Source: Atlantibacter sp. RC6
GTDB taxonomy: Bacteria > Pseudomonadota > Gammaproteobacteria > Enterobacterales > Enterobacteriaceae
DNA: 64,000 bases
Assembly (NCBI RefSeq): GCF_014193285.1
Contig: NZ_JACHZE010000003.1
Coordinates: 296,173-360,172 of the forward strand
Reading direction: 5' to 3'
The notes beneath the pieces were generated by a model, which was not told the origin of the DNA, ran no database searches, and worked only from the letters and a program-made list of their open reading frames with translations. The position numbers and the translations under genes were made by a program. How positions within the stretch are numbered: the first letter of the stretch is position 1; the number at the start of each line of letters is the position of its first letter. Shown here piece by piece: positions 8,438 through 18,993 of this stretch.

Positions 8438-8853
8438 TGAGCGGAACCATACTGGCCTTTGACTTTGGCACCAAAAGCATCGGCGTGGCTATCGGGCAGC
8501 GCATCACCGGCACCGCACGCCCGCTCACGGCGATAAAAGCCAACGACGGCACCCCTGACTGGACGCAGTTCGAAAAGCTGCTTAAAGAGTGGCAGCCGGA
8601 ACGGGTGGTGGTCGGCTTGCCGCTGAATATGGACGGCACCGATCAACCGCTTACCGACCGGGCGCGTAAATTCGCCAATCGCCTGCATGGCCGTTTCGGC
8701 GTTAAAGTCGAATTACAGGACGAGCGCCTGAGCACCGTTGAAGCGCGCGCGGGCCTGTTTGAGCGCGGCGGCTTCCGGGCGCTGAACAAAGGCAGCGTCG
8801 ATTCCGCCTCCGCCGTGATTATCCTCGAAAGTTACTTCGAGAATCACGGGTAA
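8437..8853 (+). CDS. ruvX: RuvX/YqgF, putative 16S rRNA 5'-end processing nuclease
   Basis: 138 residues, RNase H-like resolvase fold. In E. coli this essential protein (YqgF) is implicated in pre-16S rRNA 5' maturation; a Holliday-junction resolvase role was proposed from the fold. The three acidic catalytic positions are Asp9 ([10 protein letters not shown]), Glu97 (DERLST) and Asp122 (VDSASA). It overlaps yqgE by one base, and a conserved yqgE-yqgF pair is usual in gammaproteobacteria. Confidence 0.94.
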   Translation: MSGTILAFDFGTKSIGVAIGQRITGTARPLTAIKANDGTPDWTQFEKLLKEWQPERVVVGLPLNMDGTDQPLTDRARKFANRLHGRFGVKVELQDERLSTVEARAGLFERGGFRALNKGSVDSASAVIILESYFENHG

Positions 8854-8863
8854 CGCCGTTCCT

Positions 8864-9841
8864 TTAAGCCGGCATCGTCGTCAGTTTTTGCAAGCTCTGT
8901 TCAAAACTCTGCATCCCATACTGCTGCCCGGTCTGCAACACGCCGGGCAGTTGATGGGTTTTGCCTTCGCGGATCAGATTCGCCACGGCTGAGGTATTAA
9001 TCAGCAGTTCAAACAGCGCTGCCCGCGTACCCTGCGCCGTCAGGATTAGCTTTTGCGCCAGCACCGCTTTCAGGCTCCCCGCCAACTGGCTGCGGATCAT
9101 GTTTTTCTCCTCGGCGCTGAACACATCCACCAGCCGTTCCACCGCCTGGGACGCACCGCGGGTGTGCAGCGTCGCCAGTACCAGATGGCCGGTTTCCGCA
9201 GCGGTTAATGCCAGCCGGATAGTCTCGCTGTCGCGTAACTCGCCCAGCAGGATCACGTCTGGATCTTCCCGCAGCGCCCCGCGTAACCCGTCGCTAAAGC
9301 TGTGGCAGTGGGTGCCGACTTCGCGCTGTTGGATCAGGCATTTATCGCTGGCGTAGAGATACTCGATGGGATCTTCCAGCGTCAGAATATGGCCGCTTTG
9401 TGTTCGGTTAAGCTCGTTGACCATCGCCGCCAGGGTGGTGGATTTCCCGCTGCCGGTCGCGCCGGTCACCAGAATCAGCCCGTCCTGAGCGCCAAGCAGT
9501 TCCCGCAACCGTTGTGGCGCGCCCAGCGCATCGAGTTCTGGCGCGGCTTGGGGCAGAATGCGCAACGCCAGCGAAATGCCCTGAGATTGTTGAAACGCAT
9601 TCGCGCGCAGACGGGCGCCATTCGCCAGCGTGACCGCAAAGTCGAGTTGGCCCTGCCGGGTAAATATCTGCTGCTGCTCTGCCGATAACCATTGATGAAG
9701 CAGCGTATGCGGCGGCGGCGCGCCCTGTGGCGCGCATTCCAGCACGCCTTTACGCCGCCATCGCGCCGGTAAGTCGCTGCACAGGTGTAGATCCGAAACA
9801 TTATGCTTTACACTAAGGGCCACCATTTCTTCCATTTCCAT
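8864..9841 (-). CDS. yggR: PilT-like ATPase YggR
   Basis: 325-residue member of the GspE/PilT secretion ATPase family. Walker A GATGSGKST at 127-135, Asp box LTLEDPIEYL around 153-162, Walker B DVILLGELRD at 195-204, His box GHLVLATLHT at 218-227, and a C-terminal NLIREGK like the AIRNLIRE motif of retraction ATPases. No pilus genes are nearby, so its partner, if any, is elsewhere; in E. coli no function is established. It converges with ruvX and diverges from yggS with only 17 bases between the two ATG codons, so the promoters must overlap the coding ends. Confidence 0.92.
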   Translation of the reverse strand: MEMEEMVALSVKHNVSDLHLCSDLPARWRRKGVLECAPQGAPPPHTLLHQWLSAEQQQIFTRQGQLDFAVTLANGARLRANAFQQSQGISLALRILPQAAPELDALGAPQRLRELLGAQDGLILVTGATGSGKSTTLAAMVNELNRTQSGHILTLEDPIEYLYASDKCLIQQREVGTHCHSFSDGLRGALREDPDVILLGELRDSETIRLALTAAETGHLVLATLHTRGASQAVERLVDVFSAEEKNMIRSQLAGSLKAVLAQKLILTAQGTRAALFELLINTSAVANLIREGKTHQLPGVLQTGQQYGMQSFEQSLQKLTTMPA

Positions 9842-9858
9842 ACAGCTTCCCGACGATC

Positions 9859-10572
9859 ATGAGTGATATAGCGCGCAACTTAGCGCAGATAACAGCAAAG
9901 ATCTCAGCGGCTGCGTTACGCTGCGGCAGATCTTCACAAGAAGTTACGTTGCTTGCAGTCAGCAAAACAAAACCTGCGAGTGATATCGAAGAAGCCATTG
10001 CCGCCGGTCAGCGGGCATTTGGTGAGAACTATGTGCAGGAAGGGGTGGATAAAATCCGCCACTTCGCCGATGCGGGCGTGTCCGGGTTGCAGTGGCACTT
10101 TATCGGGCCATTACAGTCCAACAAAAGCCGCCTGGTGGCCGAGCACTTTGACTGGTGCCATACCATCGACCGGTTGCGCATCGCCACCCGGCTCAGCGAC
10201 CAGCGTCCGAAAGAAATGCCGCCGCTTAACGTGCTGATTCAAATAAATATTAGCGATGAGAACAGCAAATCCGGCATAACCCTTGCCGAGCTGGATGAAC
10301 TGGCAAGCCAGGTGGCGGAACTGCCGGGCCTGACGCTGCGCGGCCTGATGGCGATCCCGGCGCCTGAGTCAAGTTATGAAAGGCAGTTTGCCGTGGCACA
10401 GCAAATGGCTGTAGCATTTACCGCGCTTAAAAATCGCTATCCTGACGTCGATACCCTTTCTCTGGGAATGAGTGACGATATGGAGGCGGCGATTGCTGCC
10501 GGGAGCACTATGGTGCGCATCGGCACCGCCATTTTCGGCGCGCGCAATTACCAGCCACATCAAGGACAATAA
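9859..10572 (+). CDS. yggS: PLP-binding protein YggS (PLPBP family)
   Basis: 237 residues, single-domain PLP-binding TIM-barrel protein involved in vitamin B6 and amino-acid balance, without a demonstrated catalytic activity. The PLP lysine is Lys36 in AVSKTKP; GENYVQE, WHFIGPLQSNKS and the phosphate-binding LSLGMSDDMEAAI and GSTMVRIG signatures follow. First gene of a run yggS-yggT-yggU-rdgB-hemW with gaps of 15 bases or overlaps. Confidence 0.95.
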   Translation: MSDIARNLAQITAKISAAALRCGRSSQEVTLLAVSKTKPASDIEEAIAAGQRAFGENYVQEGVDKIRHFADAGVSGLQWHFIGPLQSNKSRLVAEHFDWCHTIDRLRIATRLSDQRPKEMPPLNVLIQINISDENSKSGITLAELDELASQVAELPGLTLRGLMAIPAPESSYERQFAVAQQMAVAFTALKNRYPDVDTLSLGMSDDMEAAIAAGSTMVRIGTAIFGARNYQPHQGQ

Positions 10573-10587
10573 CCACAGAGGAATGCC

Positions 10588-11154
10588 ATGAAGACGTTGA
10601 CTTTCCTGATTTCCACCGCGCTTGAGCTGTATACCATGGTGATGCTGTTACGCATCTGGATGCAGTGGGCGCGTTGCGATTTCTACAATCCCCTCGCCCA
10701 ATTCGTTGTGAAAGCCACGCAGCCGATCGTCGGGCCGCTGCGCCGTATTCTTCCGTCAATGGGCCCGATTGATACGGCGTCATTAGTGATGGCGTTTGTG
10801 CTGAGTCTGATTAAGTCGATGGTGCTGTTTATGGTCATCACTTTCCAGCCGATTATCTGGATTGCCGCGCTGCTTATCCTGATCAAAACCATCGGTCTGC
10901 TGGTGTTCTGGGTGCTGCTGGTGATGGCGCTCATGAGCTGGGTCAGCCGTGGCCGCAGCCCGGTCGAGTATGTGTTGATGCAGCTGACCGAGCCGCTATT
11001 GTCGCCGATCCGCCGTATGCTGCCCGCGATGGGTGGGATTGATTTCTCGCCAATGGTATTAGTGCTGCTGTTGTACGTGCTGAACATGGGCATGATGGAG
11101 TTGCTGCAAAGCACCGGAAATATGCTGCTGCCGGGGCTGTGGATGGCGCTATGA
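10588..11154 (+). CDS. yggT: YggT family membrane protein
   Basis: 188 residues with two copies of the YGGT repeat: each has membrane segments and a [19 protein letters not shown]-like or [18 protein letters not shown]-like loop, at about 43-62 and 131-148. Inner membrane; function unresolved, with a reported link to osmotic or ion homeostasis in the family. The stop overlaps the yggU start as ATGA. Ribosome site AGAGGA is about 8 bases before the ATG. Confidence 0.92.
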   Translation: MKTLTFLISTALELYTMVMLLRIWMQWARCDFYNPLAQFVVKATQPIVGPLRRILPSMGPIDTASLVMAFVLSLIKSMVLFMVITFQPIIWIAALLILIKTIGLLVFWVLLVMALMSWVSRGRSPVEYVLMQLTEPLLSPIRRMLPAMGGIDFSPMVLVLLLYVLNMGMMELLQSTGNMLLPGLWMAL

Positions 11155-11438
11155 GTGCCGTGGAACAGACCGCGGACCGACTGACGCTTCGGCTGTATAT
11201 TCAGCCGAAGGCCAGCCGCGACGCGATTATTGGACTGCATGGCGATGAAGTAAAAATCGCCATCACCGCCCCGCCGGTTGACGGCCAGGCCAATGCGCAT
11301 CTGGTAAAATTCCTCGCTAAACAGTTTCGCGTCCCGAAAAGCCAGGTGACCATTGAAAAAGGCGAAACGGGCCGTCACAAACAGATCATGGTTTTTGAAC
11401 CGCAACAGATCCCGCCCGCGATAGCGGCACTGCTTTAA
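11151..11438 (+). CDS. yggU: UPF0235/DUF167 protein YggU
   Basis: 95 residues of the small DUF167 family, structure known in E. coli but function not. Motifs: [26 protein letters not shown] and [10 protein letters not shown]. The start at 11151 aligns with E. coli MSAV and overlaps yggT by 4 bases; an in-frame ATG 12 bases earlier is less likely. Confidence 0.92.
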   Translation: MSAVEQTADRLTLRLYIQPKASRDAIIGLHGDEVKIAITAPPVDGQANAHLVKFLAKQFRVPKSQVTIEKGETGRHKQIMVFEPQQIPPAIAALL

Positions 11439-11453
11439 TCACAGGATTTCACT

Positions 11454-12047
11454 ATGCAAAAAGTTGTCCTCGCTACCGGAAATGCCGGTAAAGTGCGTGA
11501 ACTCGCGTCGTTGCTGCGCGATTTTGGCCTGGATATCGTCGCGCAGACTGAGTTAGGCGTTGAGTCGGCGGAAGAAACCGGCCTGACCTTTATTGAGAAT
11601 GCTATTCTGAAAGCCCGCCATGCGGCGGCCATTACCGGCATGCCGGCTATCGCCGATGATTCTGGACTGGCGGTAGACGCGCTGGGCGGCGCGCCGGGTA
11701 TTTACTCCGCGCGTTATGCCGGCGTAGACGCCAGCGATCGACAGAACCTGGGAAAGCTGTTAGTTGCGTTAAAAGACGTGCCGGACGGGCAGCGTCAGGC
11801 GCAGTTCCACTGCGTGCTGGTTTATCTGCGTCACGCCGATGATCCGACGCCGCTGGTGTTCCACGGCGTATGGCCAGGCGAAATCACCCGCGCGCCCGCC
11901 GGTGAAGGCGGCTTTGGCTACGACCCTATTTTTTATGTCCCCTCCGAAGGCAAAACCGCCGCGGAGTTGACCCGTGAAGAAAAGAGCGCTATTTCCCACC
12001 GTGGGCAGGCGCTGAAAAAGTTACTGGAAGCAATGCGACATGGCTAA
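11454..12047 (+). CDS. rdgB: XTP/dITP diphosphatase
   Basis: House-cleaning nucleotide pyrophosphatase of the HAM1 family that removes dITP, XTP and dXTP so they are not built into DNA or RNA. 197 residues. TGNAGK at 8-13 binds the substrate phosphates, [15 protein letters not shown] at 68-82 holds the catalytic Asp69, and [11 protein letters not shown] and SHRGQAL follow. The 3' end overlaps hemW by 8 bases. Confidence 0.96.
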   Translation: MQKVVLATGNAGKVRELASLLRDFGLDIVAQTELGVESAEETGLTFIENAILKARHAAAITGMPAIADDSGLAVDALGGAPGIYSARYAGVDASDRQNLGKLLVALKDVPDGQRQAQFHCVLVYLRHADDPTPLVFHGVWPGEITRAPAGEGGFGYDPIFYVPSEGKTAAELTREEKSAISHRGQALKKLLEAMRHG

Positions 12048-13176
12048 TTTGCCACCTCTGAGCCTGTATATTCATATCCCCTGGTGCGTGCAGAAATGCC
12101 CTTACTGCGATTTCAACTCCCACGCGCTGAAGGGCGAAGTGCCTCATGATGATTATGTGCAACATCTGTTAGCCGATCTGGATAACGATGCGGCGATGGC
12201 TCAGGGACGGGAAATCAGCACCATTTTCATTGGCGGCGGTACGCCCAGCCTGCTCTCCGGACCGGCGATGCAAACTCTGCTGGATGGGGTGCGGGCACGC
12301 TTAGATTTACGCGCCGATGCGGAAATTACCATGGAGGCCAACCCCGGCACCGTAGAGGCCGATCGCTTCGTTGACTATCAGCGCGCCGGGGTAAACCGTA
12401 TCTCTATCGGCGTACAGAGTTTCGAACAGAGCAAGCTCACCCGGTTGGGGCGTATTCACGGCCCGGAAGAAGCGAAACGCGCCGCACATCTGGCGAGCGC
12501 GTTGGGGTTGCGCAGCTTTAATCTGGATTTAATGCACGGGCTGCCGGAGCAGTCGCTGGACGAGGCGTTAGACGATCTGCGCCAGGCGATAGCGCTTAAT
12601 CCGCCACACCTTTCCTGGTATCAACTGACCATCGAGCCGAACACTATGTTTGGTTCGCGCCCGCCGGTGTTACCCGACGACGACGCGCTGTGGGATATCT
12701 TCGAGCAGGGCCATCAGTTACTGAGCGCAGCAGGTTATCAGCAGTATGAGACCTCGGCCTACGCCAAACCGGGCTATCAGTGCCAGCACAACCTCAATTA
12801 CTGGCGCTTTGGCGATTACTTAGGGATTGGCTGCGGTGCGCACGGGAAAATCACCTTTCCGGACGGCAGGATTTTACGCACCGCGAAAACCCGTCATCCG
12901 CGCGGCTATATGCAGGGCAACTATCTCGATCGACAGCATGACGTTGAGGACGCAGATAAGCCGTTCGAGTTCTTTATGAACCGCTTCCGGCTACTTGAAG
13001 CCGCGCCGCGTGCGGAATTTACCCGTTATACCGGCTTGAGCGAAACAACGATTCGTGCGCAAATCGACCAGGCGTTGAGCCTGGGTTATTTGGTGGAAAC
13101 GCCGGAGCACTGGCAGATCACTGAGCACGGAAAGCTATTCCTGAATTCGCTGCTTGAGTTGTTCCTGGCCGACTGA
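12040..13176 (+). CDS. hemW: Radical SAM heme chaperone HemW
   Basis: 378-residue radical SAM protein once taken for a coproporphyrinogen oxidase (HemN-like); current view is a heme chaperone for respiratory enzymes. The [4Fe-4S] motif is Cys16-x3-Cys20-x2-Cys23, followed by [11 protein letters not shown] and the HemN C-terminal domain. It lacks the extra cysteine that follows the motif in true HemN (CDFN here). Last gene of the yggS operon. In K-12 the next gene is yggM; here it is the convergent secA. Confidence 0.95.
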   Translation: MANLPPLSLYIHIPWCVQKCPYCDFNSHALKGEVPHDDYVQHLLADLDNDAAMAQGREISTIFIGGGTPSLLSGPAMQTLLDGVRARLDLRADAEITMEANPGTVEADRFVDYQRAGVNRISIGVQSFEQSKLTRLGRIHGPEEAKRAAHLASALGLRSFNLDLMHGLPEQSLDEALDDLRQAIALNPPHLSWYQLTIEPNTMFGSRPPVLPDDDALWDIFEQGHQLLSAAGYQQYETSAYAKPGYQCQHNLNYWRFGDYLGIGCGAHGKITFPDGRILRTAKTRHPRGYMQGNYLDRQHDVEDADKPFEFFMNRFRLLEAAPRAEFTRYTGLSETTIRAQIDQALSLGYLVETPEHWQITEHGKLFLNSLLELFLAD

Positions 13177-13194
13177 TTTTGGTTAACGACCCAT

Positions 13195-13233
13195 AAAAAA
13201 AGCCCTCGCTTTGTAGCGAGGGCTTTTGTTTTT
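13195..13233. terminator. Bidirectional terminator between hemW and secA
   Basis: A perfect 10-bp stem AGCCCTCGCT (13201-13210) / AGCGAGGGCT (13215-13224) with a TTGT loop. Rightward it is followed by TTTGTTTTT; leftward by seven T (read from the A-run 13195-13201). It serves both convergent operons and marks the join between two regions that are far apart in K-12. Confidence 0.92.
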
Positions 13234-13247
13234 AGTGCGGTTACCGA

Positions 13248-15953
13248 TTAACTCAGGCGACCATGGCACTGTTTGTATTTCTTACCGGAGCCGCACGGAC
13301 ACGGATCGTTACGCCCCACTTTACGCTCGCCGGTCTGCTCCGCCAGCGCTGCGGCTGCCGCGCTGTCGTCGTCCTGATGGCTGAGTTGCTGCATCTGCGC
13401 CAGGCGTTCAGCCTCTTCACGACGCTGCTGCTCCATCGCTTCCACTTCTTCCGGCATCCGCACCTGGACTTTGCTCAGGGTACTGATGACTTCATATTTC
13501 AGGGATTCCAGCATAGTGGCGAACATCGAGAACGACTCGCGCTTATATTCCTGCTTCGGATCTTTCTGCGCGTAACCACGCAGATGGATGCCCTGACGCA
13601 GATAGTCCATCGCCGCCAGATGCTCTTTCCACAGGGAATCGAGAGTTTGCAGCATCACGCCTTTTTCAAAATGACGCATCATCTCAGCGCCAACCACTTC
13701 TTCTTTACGCTTATAGACCTCAATGGCGTTCTGCAGAATGCGCTCGCGCAGGGTTTCTTCGTGCAGTTCCGGCTCTTTATCCAGCCACTCGGCAATCGGC
13801 AGATCCAGATCGAAATCGTTCTTCAGGCGCTCCTGGAGCCCCGGGATATCCCACATCTCTTCCAGAGACTGCGGCGGGATATGCGCATCGATGGTCGCTT
13901 TGAACACGTCTTCACGGATGCTGTTCACGGTTTCGCTGATGTCAGACACATCCAGCAGTTCGTTACGCTGGGTGTAGATCGCACGACGCTGGTCGTTCGC
14001 CACATCATCGTATTCCAGCAGCTGCTTACGAATATCAAAGTTGCGGCTTTCTACTTTGCGCTGGGCGTTGGCGATGGCTTTGGTCACCCACGGGTGCTCA
14101 ATCGCTTCGCCCGGTTTCATACCCAGTTTACGCATCATCCCGGAAACGCGATCCGAGGCGAAAATACGCATCAGGGCATCTTCCATAGAGAGGTAGAAGC
14201 GGGAAGAACCGGCATCACCCTGACGACCAGAACGGCCACGCAGCTGGTTATCGATACGACGGGATTCGTGGCGCTCAGTACCAATGATATGCAGACCGCC
14301 GGACGCCAGTACGGCTTCGTGACGCACCTGCCAGTCGGCTTTGATCTGGGCGATTTGCTCCGGCGTTGGGTTTTCCAGCTCGGCCACTTCCGCCTGCCAG
14401 CTGCCGCCCAGCACGATATCAGTACCACGGCCCGCCATGTTGGTGGCGATGGTCACCGCCGCCGGGTAACCCGCCTGCGCGACGATGGCTGCTTCGTTGG
14501 CATGGAATTTCGCGTTCAGTACGTTATGGGCGATGCCCGCTTTAGTCAGTTCGTTGGAGACCACTTCTGATTTTTCAATCGAAATAGTCCCCACCAGCAC
14601 CGGCTGACCGTTGGCGGTACGCTCTTTGATGTCTTCGATAATCGCGTTGATTTTATCCATCTCGGTCATATAGACCAGGTCCGGCATATCCTTACGTATC
14701 ATCGGACGGTTGGTCGGCACTACGATGGTGTCGAGTTTGTAGATGGAGCGGAATTCAAAGGCTTCGGTATCCGCAGTACCGGTCATACCGGCCAGCTTCT
14801 CATACAGACGGAAGTAGTTCTGGAAGGTGATGGAGGCCAGCGTCTGGTTCTCGTTCTGAATTTCCACACCTTCTTTGGCTTCCACCGCCTGGTGCAGGCC
14901 ATCAGACCAGCGGCGACCCTGCATGGTACGGCCAGTATGCTCATCAACGATGATAACCTCGCCGTCTTTGACGATGTAATCCACGTCGCGAGTGAACAGC
15001 GCATGGGCGCGCAGCGCCGCCGTCACGTGGTGCATCAGCATAATGTTGGTCGGCGAGTAAAGCGACTCGCCCTCTTCCATAATGCCCTGATTCACCAGTA
15101 ATTCTTCAATCAGCACCAGACCGCGTTCGGTCAGGTTAACCTGGCGCGCTTTCTCATCCACGGAGAAGTGGCCTTCGCCCTGGAAGGTGTCGGAGTCTTC
15201 TTTCTCCTGACGCACCAGATGCGGGATGATTTTGTTCACTTTCTTGTACAGTTCGGAACTGTCTTCCGCCGGACCGGAGATGATCAGCGGGGTACGCGCT
15301 TCATCGATCAGGATGGAGTCCACCTCATCCACCAGCGCATAGTGCAGTTTACGCTGCACGCGTTCTTCAGGGCTGAACGCCATGTTGTCGCGCAGGTAGT
15401 CGAAGCCGTATTCGTTGTTGGTGCCGTAGGTGATATCCGCCGCGTAGGCCTCACGTTTAGCCGGGGCAGGCATACCTGGCAGGTTAATGCCAACGGTCAT
15501 GCCGAGGAATTCAAACAGCGGACGGTTGTTTTCCGCATCGCGCTGGGCAAGATAGTCGTTCACCGTGACCACGTGAACCCCTTTGCCGCTTAACGCGTTC
15601 AGGTAAGCCGGCAGCGTGGCGGTCAGGGTTTTACCTTCACCGGTGCGCATTTCCGCGATGCAACGATCGTTCAGCACCATACCGCCCATCAGCTGAACGT
15701 CAAAGTGACGCATGCCGAATACGCGTTTACTGGCTTCGCGCACGACCGCGAAGGCTTCAGGCAGCAGGCTTTCCACGGTTTCGCCTTTTTCCAGACGTGC
15801 GCGGAACTCTCCGGTTTTGGCTTTCAGTTCGTCATCGGACAGTTTTTCCATCGCCGGTTCCATGGCGTTGATGACAGATACGGCTTTGCGCATACGGCGC
15901 AGGGAACGGTCGTTACGGCTACCGAAAACTTTAGTTAATAATTTGATTAGCAT
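13248..15953 (-). CDS. secA: Preprotein translocase motor ATPase
   Basis: Drives secretory proteins through SecYEG using ATP. 901 residues, the same length as in E. coli. MRTGEGKT (102-109) is Walker [15 protein letters not shown] around 208-221 is the Walker B/DEAD-like motif, and [11 protein letters not shown] near 573-583 is helicase motif VI. The C-terminal zinc finger has Cys885, Cys887, Cys896 and His897 (CPCGSG...QCH), needed for SecB binding. Translation is controlled by the upstream secM. In K-12 mutT follows; here it does not. Confidence 0.98.
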   Translation of the reverse strand: MLIKLLTKVFGSRNDRSLRRMRKAVSVINAMEPAMEKLSDDELKAKTGEFRARLEKGETVESLLPEAFAVVREASKRVFGMRHFDVQLMGGMVLNDRCIAEMRTGEGKTLTATLPAYLNALSGKGVHVVTVNDYLAQRDAENNRPLFEFLGMTVGINLPGMPAPAKREAYAADITYGTNNEYGFDYLRDNMAFSPEERVQRKLHYALVDEVDSILIDEARTPLIISGPAEDSSELYKKVNKIIPHLVRQEKEDSDTFQGEGHFSVDEKARQVNLTERGLVLIEELLVNQGIMEEGESLYSPTNIMLMHHVTAALRAHALFTRDVDYIVKDGEVIIVDEHTGRTMQGRRWSDGLHQAVEAKEGVEIQNENQTLASITFQNYFRLYEKLAGMTGTADTEAFEFRSIYKLDTIVVPTNRPMIRKDMPDLVYMTEMDKINAIIEDIKERTANGQPVLVGTISIEKSEVVSNELTKAGIAHNVLNAKFHANEAAIVAQAGYPAAVTIATNMAGRGTDIVLGGSWQAEVAELENPTPEQIAQIKADWQVRHEAVLASGGLHIIGTERHESRRIDNQLRGRSGRQGDAGSSRFYLSMEDALMRIFASDRVSGMMRKLGMKPGEAIEHPWVTKAIANAQRKVESRNFDIRKQLLEYDDVANDQRRAIYTQRNELLDVSDISETVNSIREDVFKATIDAHIPPQSLEEMWDIPGLQERLKNDFDLDLPIAEWLDKEPELHEETLRERILQNAIEVYKRKEEVVGAEMMRHFEKGVMLQTLDSLWKEHLAAMDYLRQGIHLRGYAQKDPKQEYKRESFSMFATMLESLKYEVISTLSKVQVRMPEEVEAMEQQRREEAERLAQMQQLSHQDDDSAAAAALAEQTGERKVGRNDPCPCGSGKKYKQCHGRLS

Positions 15954-15961
15954 AATAAAAT

Positions 15962-16029
15962 CTCAAACGCCTCGCCTGTGCGAAGAAATAAAAAAGGATA
16001 AGTATAAAAGACTTAACTGAGGCGTTGAG
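15962..16029 (-). promoter_or_regulatory. secM-secA translational control hairpin
   Basis: In the transcript, CTCAACGCCTC from the last secM codons (16029-16019) can pair with GAGGCGTTTGAG (15973-15962), 11 pairs with one bulged base. The right arm includes the GAG used as secA ribosome site, 8 bases before the secA ATG. A ribosome stalled at the SecM arrest proline would open the left arm and free the site, the established SecM mechanism. Confidence 0.85.
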
Positions 16030-16516
16030 GGCCTGCGCGGATGCCTTTGACCTGACTTATCCAGTGGCTGACGGCGAAATGCCGATCGGCATACGTCTGC
16101 GCCGGAAGCAGGCTGAGTACCCGGGAAGGCTGGGTTTCGTGCGTAAGAAGCGTACTTAAGGTGTCAAGCAGAGCCAGTTGCTGTGCCTGAAGGGGAATTT
16201 TTACCTCTTCCGCCACCGGCAGCGTTTGCGGCGCCATGGCGAAAGTCAGGTGGCGGATTACGGTACGAATGGCATGTTGATGCCAGTAATCCACGCTAAA
16301 TGAGGGCCGACGAACCGTCTGTTGCAGCGCCAGGGTGTCAAAATTGAACGGCTGCTGATTATCAATATTGCGGGTCGAGGCTTTAGCGGGTAATTCCGGT
16401 TCGGCGCTGTTGTTTAACGCGGGCAGCCCAAGGCTTGCCGCGACCATCCCCAACAAGAGATGCGGCCAAAAAAAACGTCTGCCTATTTGTCGCCAACAGG
16501 TCAAAAGTCCGGACAC
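16013..16516 (-). CDS. secM: Secretion monitor SecM
   Basis: Regulatory nascent chain that stalls the ribosome until pulled by the Sec machinery, thereby raising SecA synthesis. 167 residues from the GTG at 16516, which aligns with the E. coli start MSG and has GTGGG 6 bases upstream; an in-frame GTG 9 bases earlier has no ribosome site. A long signal sequence ([19 protein letters not shown], about 16-34) is present. The arrest motif F-x4-WI-x4-GIRAGP is complete at Phe147, Trp152, Ile153 and Gly158-Pro163. The middle differs a lot from E. coli, as expected for a protein degraded after release. Confidence 0.96.
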   Translation of the reverse strand: MSGLLTCWRQIGRRFFWPHLLLGMVAASLGLPALNNSAEPELPAKASTRNIDNQQPFNFDTLALQQTVRRPSFSVDYWHQHAIRTVIRHLTFAMAPQTLPVAEEVKIPLQAQQLALLDTLSTLLTHETQPSRVLSLLPAQTYADRHFAVSHWISQVKGIRAGPQRLS

Positions 16517-16693
16517 GTTACCCACCAGAACAAACGAAATGTTTCCGTCGTTCGTTAATCATTTAAATTTGCGCACAAATATTATCATCATTCACGCAGC
16601 CAGACAGCAGGAATCAGGCTTAAAGGCAAGACAATCGGACAAGAAACCGGCAGTTAAACCGATCAAGGTCAAAAAGATTTTATAAATGAAGCA

Positions 16694-16747
16694 ATAAAAA
16701 AACGGCCAGCTTTTCTGATCGGAGAGAGTACCAGAAAAACCAGCCGT
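16694..16747 (-). terminator. lpxC / dcw cluster terminator
   Basis: On the minus strand ACGGCTGGTTTTTCTG (16747-16732) pairs with CAGAAAAGCTGGCCGT (16717-16702), with wobble pairs in the middle, then a T-run from the A-tract at 16695-16702. It begins 16 bases after the lpxC stop and ends the long dcw transcript before secM. Confidence 0.82.
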
Positions 16748-16762
16748 ATTATGAAGTGCGTA

Positions 16763-17701
<939 letters not shown>

Positions 17702-17781
17702 CTATACAACCGAGAGTGTATATCACAATCGGCAGCGCAGTTTAGCACAAAGAGCGCTGAACCCCAACTTCCGGTTTATTC

Positions 17782-18933
17782 TTAGTCAGCCTGTTTACGC
17801 AAAAACGCCGGAATATCTAAGTAATCCGGTTCTTTAGCCACTTGCGGCGTCGTATCGTTCACCGCTTTTGCTGCCGGTTTCTGTTCCTGCTGCAGCGGCG
17901 CCATACCGTGCTGCTGGTAACGATCCATGACCGGCTGCTGAGCCTGCTTGTTAGTCACCAGGGTGATTTCCGGACGTTTGTCCATGCCGATACCCGTCGC
18001 AACAACAGTTACGCGCAGTTCGTCATTCATATCCGGGTCAAGCGAGGTACCGATAACCACGGTCGCGTTATCAGACGCAAACGCACGGATGGTGTTACCC
18101 ACGGTTTCGAACTCGTCGAGACGCAGGTCGAAGCCCGCGGTGATGTTAACCAACACGCCGCGCGCGCCAGACAGATCGATATCTTCCAGCAGCGGAGAAG
18201 AGATGGCCATTTCTGCCGCTTCTTCCGCACGGTCTTCACCGCTCGCCACACCGGAGCCCATCATGGCGTAACCCATTTCAGACATCACAGTACGCACGTC
18301 CGCGAAGTCAACGTTCATCAGGCCCGGACGGGTAATCAGTTCCGCGATGCCCTGAACAGCGCCTTTCAGCACATCGTTGGCTGCGCCGAACGCATCCAGC
18401 AGAGAAATACCGCGGCCCAGCACTTTCAACAATTTATCGTTAGGGATAGTGATCAGCGAGTCCACATGCTTGGACAGCTCAGTGATCCCCTGCTCTGCGA
18501 AGGCCATACGCTTCTTGCCTTCGAAGTTAAACGGTTTAGTCACCACCGCAACGGTCAGGATGCCCAGGTCTTTGGCCACTTCAGCCACTACCGGCGCAGC
18601 GCCCGTACCTGTACCACCGCCCATACCGGCCGCGATGAACACCATGTCTGCACCATCCAGCGCAGCGCGCAACGCTTCGCGGTCTTCATCCGCAGCATTA
18701 CGGCCCACTTCAGGATTCGCACCAGCGCCAAGGCCTTTGGTGATCCCGCTACCAATCTGGATAGTCTGTCCTACTGCGGTCTTACGCAATGCCTGGGCAT
18801 CGGTGTTTACCGCGAAGAATTCCACACCTTCGATGCGCTCGCGCACCATGTGTTCGACGGCATTACCACCGCCACCGCCGACGCCGATGACTTTAATCAC
18901 CGCGTCATTGGTCAGTTCCATAGGTTCAAACAT
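17782..18933 (-). CDS. ftsZ: Cell division GTPase FtsZ
   Basis: Tubulin-like GTPase that forms the Z-ring. 383 residues from ATG 18933, which has GGAGA 6-7 bases upstream; the in-frame extension to 18972 is rejected. The tubulin signature GGGTGTG is at 105-111 and the T7 loop with the catalytic aspartates is in NVDFADV near 207-213. The last residues DYLDIPAFLRKQAD form the peptide that binds FtsA and ZipA. Follows ftsA after 60 bases. Confidence 0.98.
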   Translation of the reverse strand: MFEPMELTNDAVIKVIGVGGGGGNAVEHMVRERIEGVEFFAVNTDAQALRKTAVGQTIQIGSGITKGLGAGANPEVGRNAADEDREALRAALDGADMVFIAAGMGGGTGTGAAPVVAEVAKDLGILTVAVVTKPFNFEGKKRMAFAEQGITELSKHVDSLITIPNDKLLKVLGRGISLLDAFGAANDVLKGAVQGIAELITRPGLMNVDFADVRTVMSEMGYAMMGSGVASGEDRAEEAAEMAISSPLLEDIDLSGARGVLVNITAGFDLRLDEFETVGNTIRAFASDNATVVIGTSLDPDMNDELRVTVVATGIGMDKRPEITLVTNKQAQQPVMDRYQQHGMAPLQQEQKPAAKAVNDTTPQVAKEPDYLDIPAFLRKQAD

Positions 18934-18993
18934 AGTTTCTCTCCGTTTTGTGCCTGTCGCCTGAGACCGCAAACTCAGCGGTCTCTTTTAAAA

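Noticed and set aside
13177-13247. A mobile element at the hemW-secA join
   Set aside because: The 71 bases contain only the terminator; no inverted terminal repeats, target duplications or transposase remnants are visible.
13263-14570. 435-codon frame on the strand opposite secA
   Set aside because: Mirror of secA third-position G+C bias; His/Phe/Arg-rich composition typical of antisense frames; no start context or family match.
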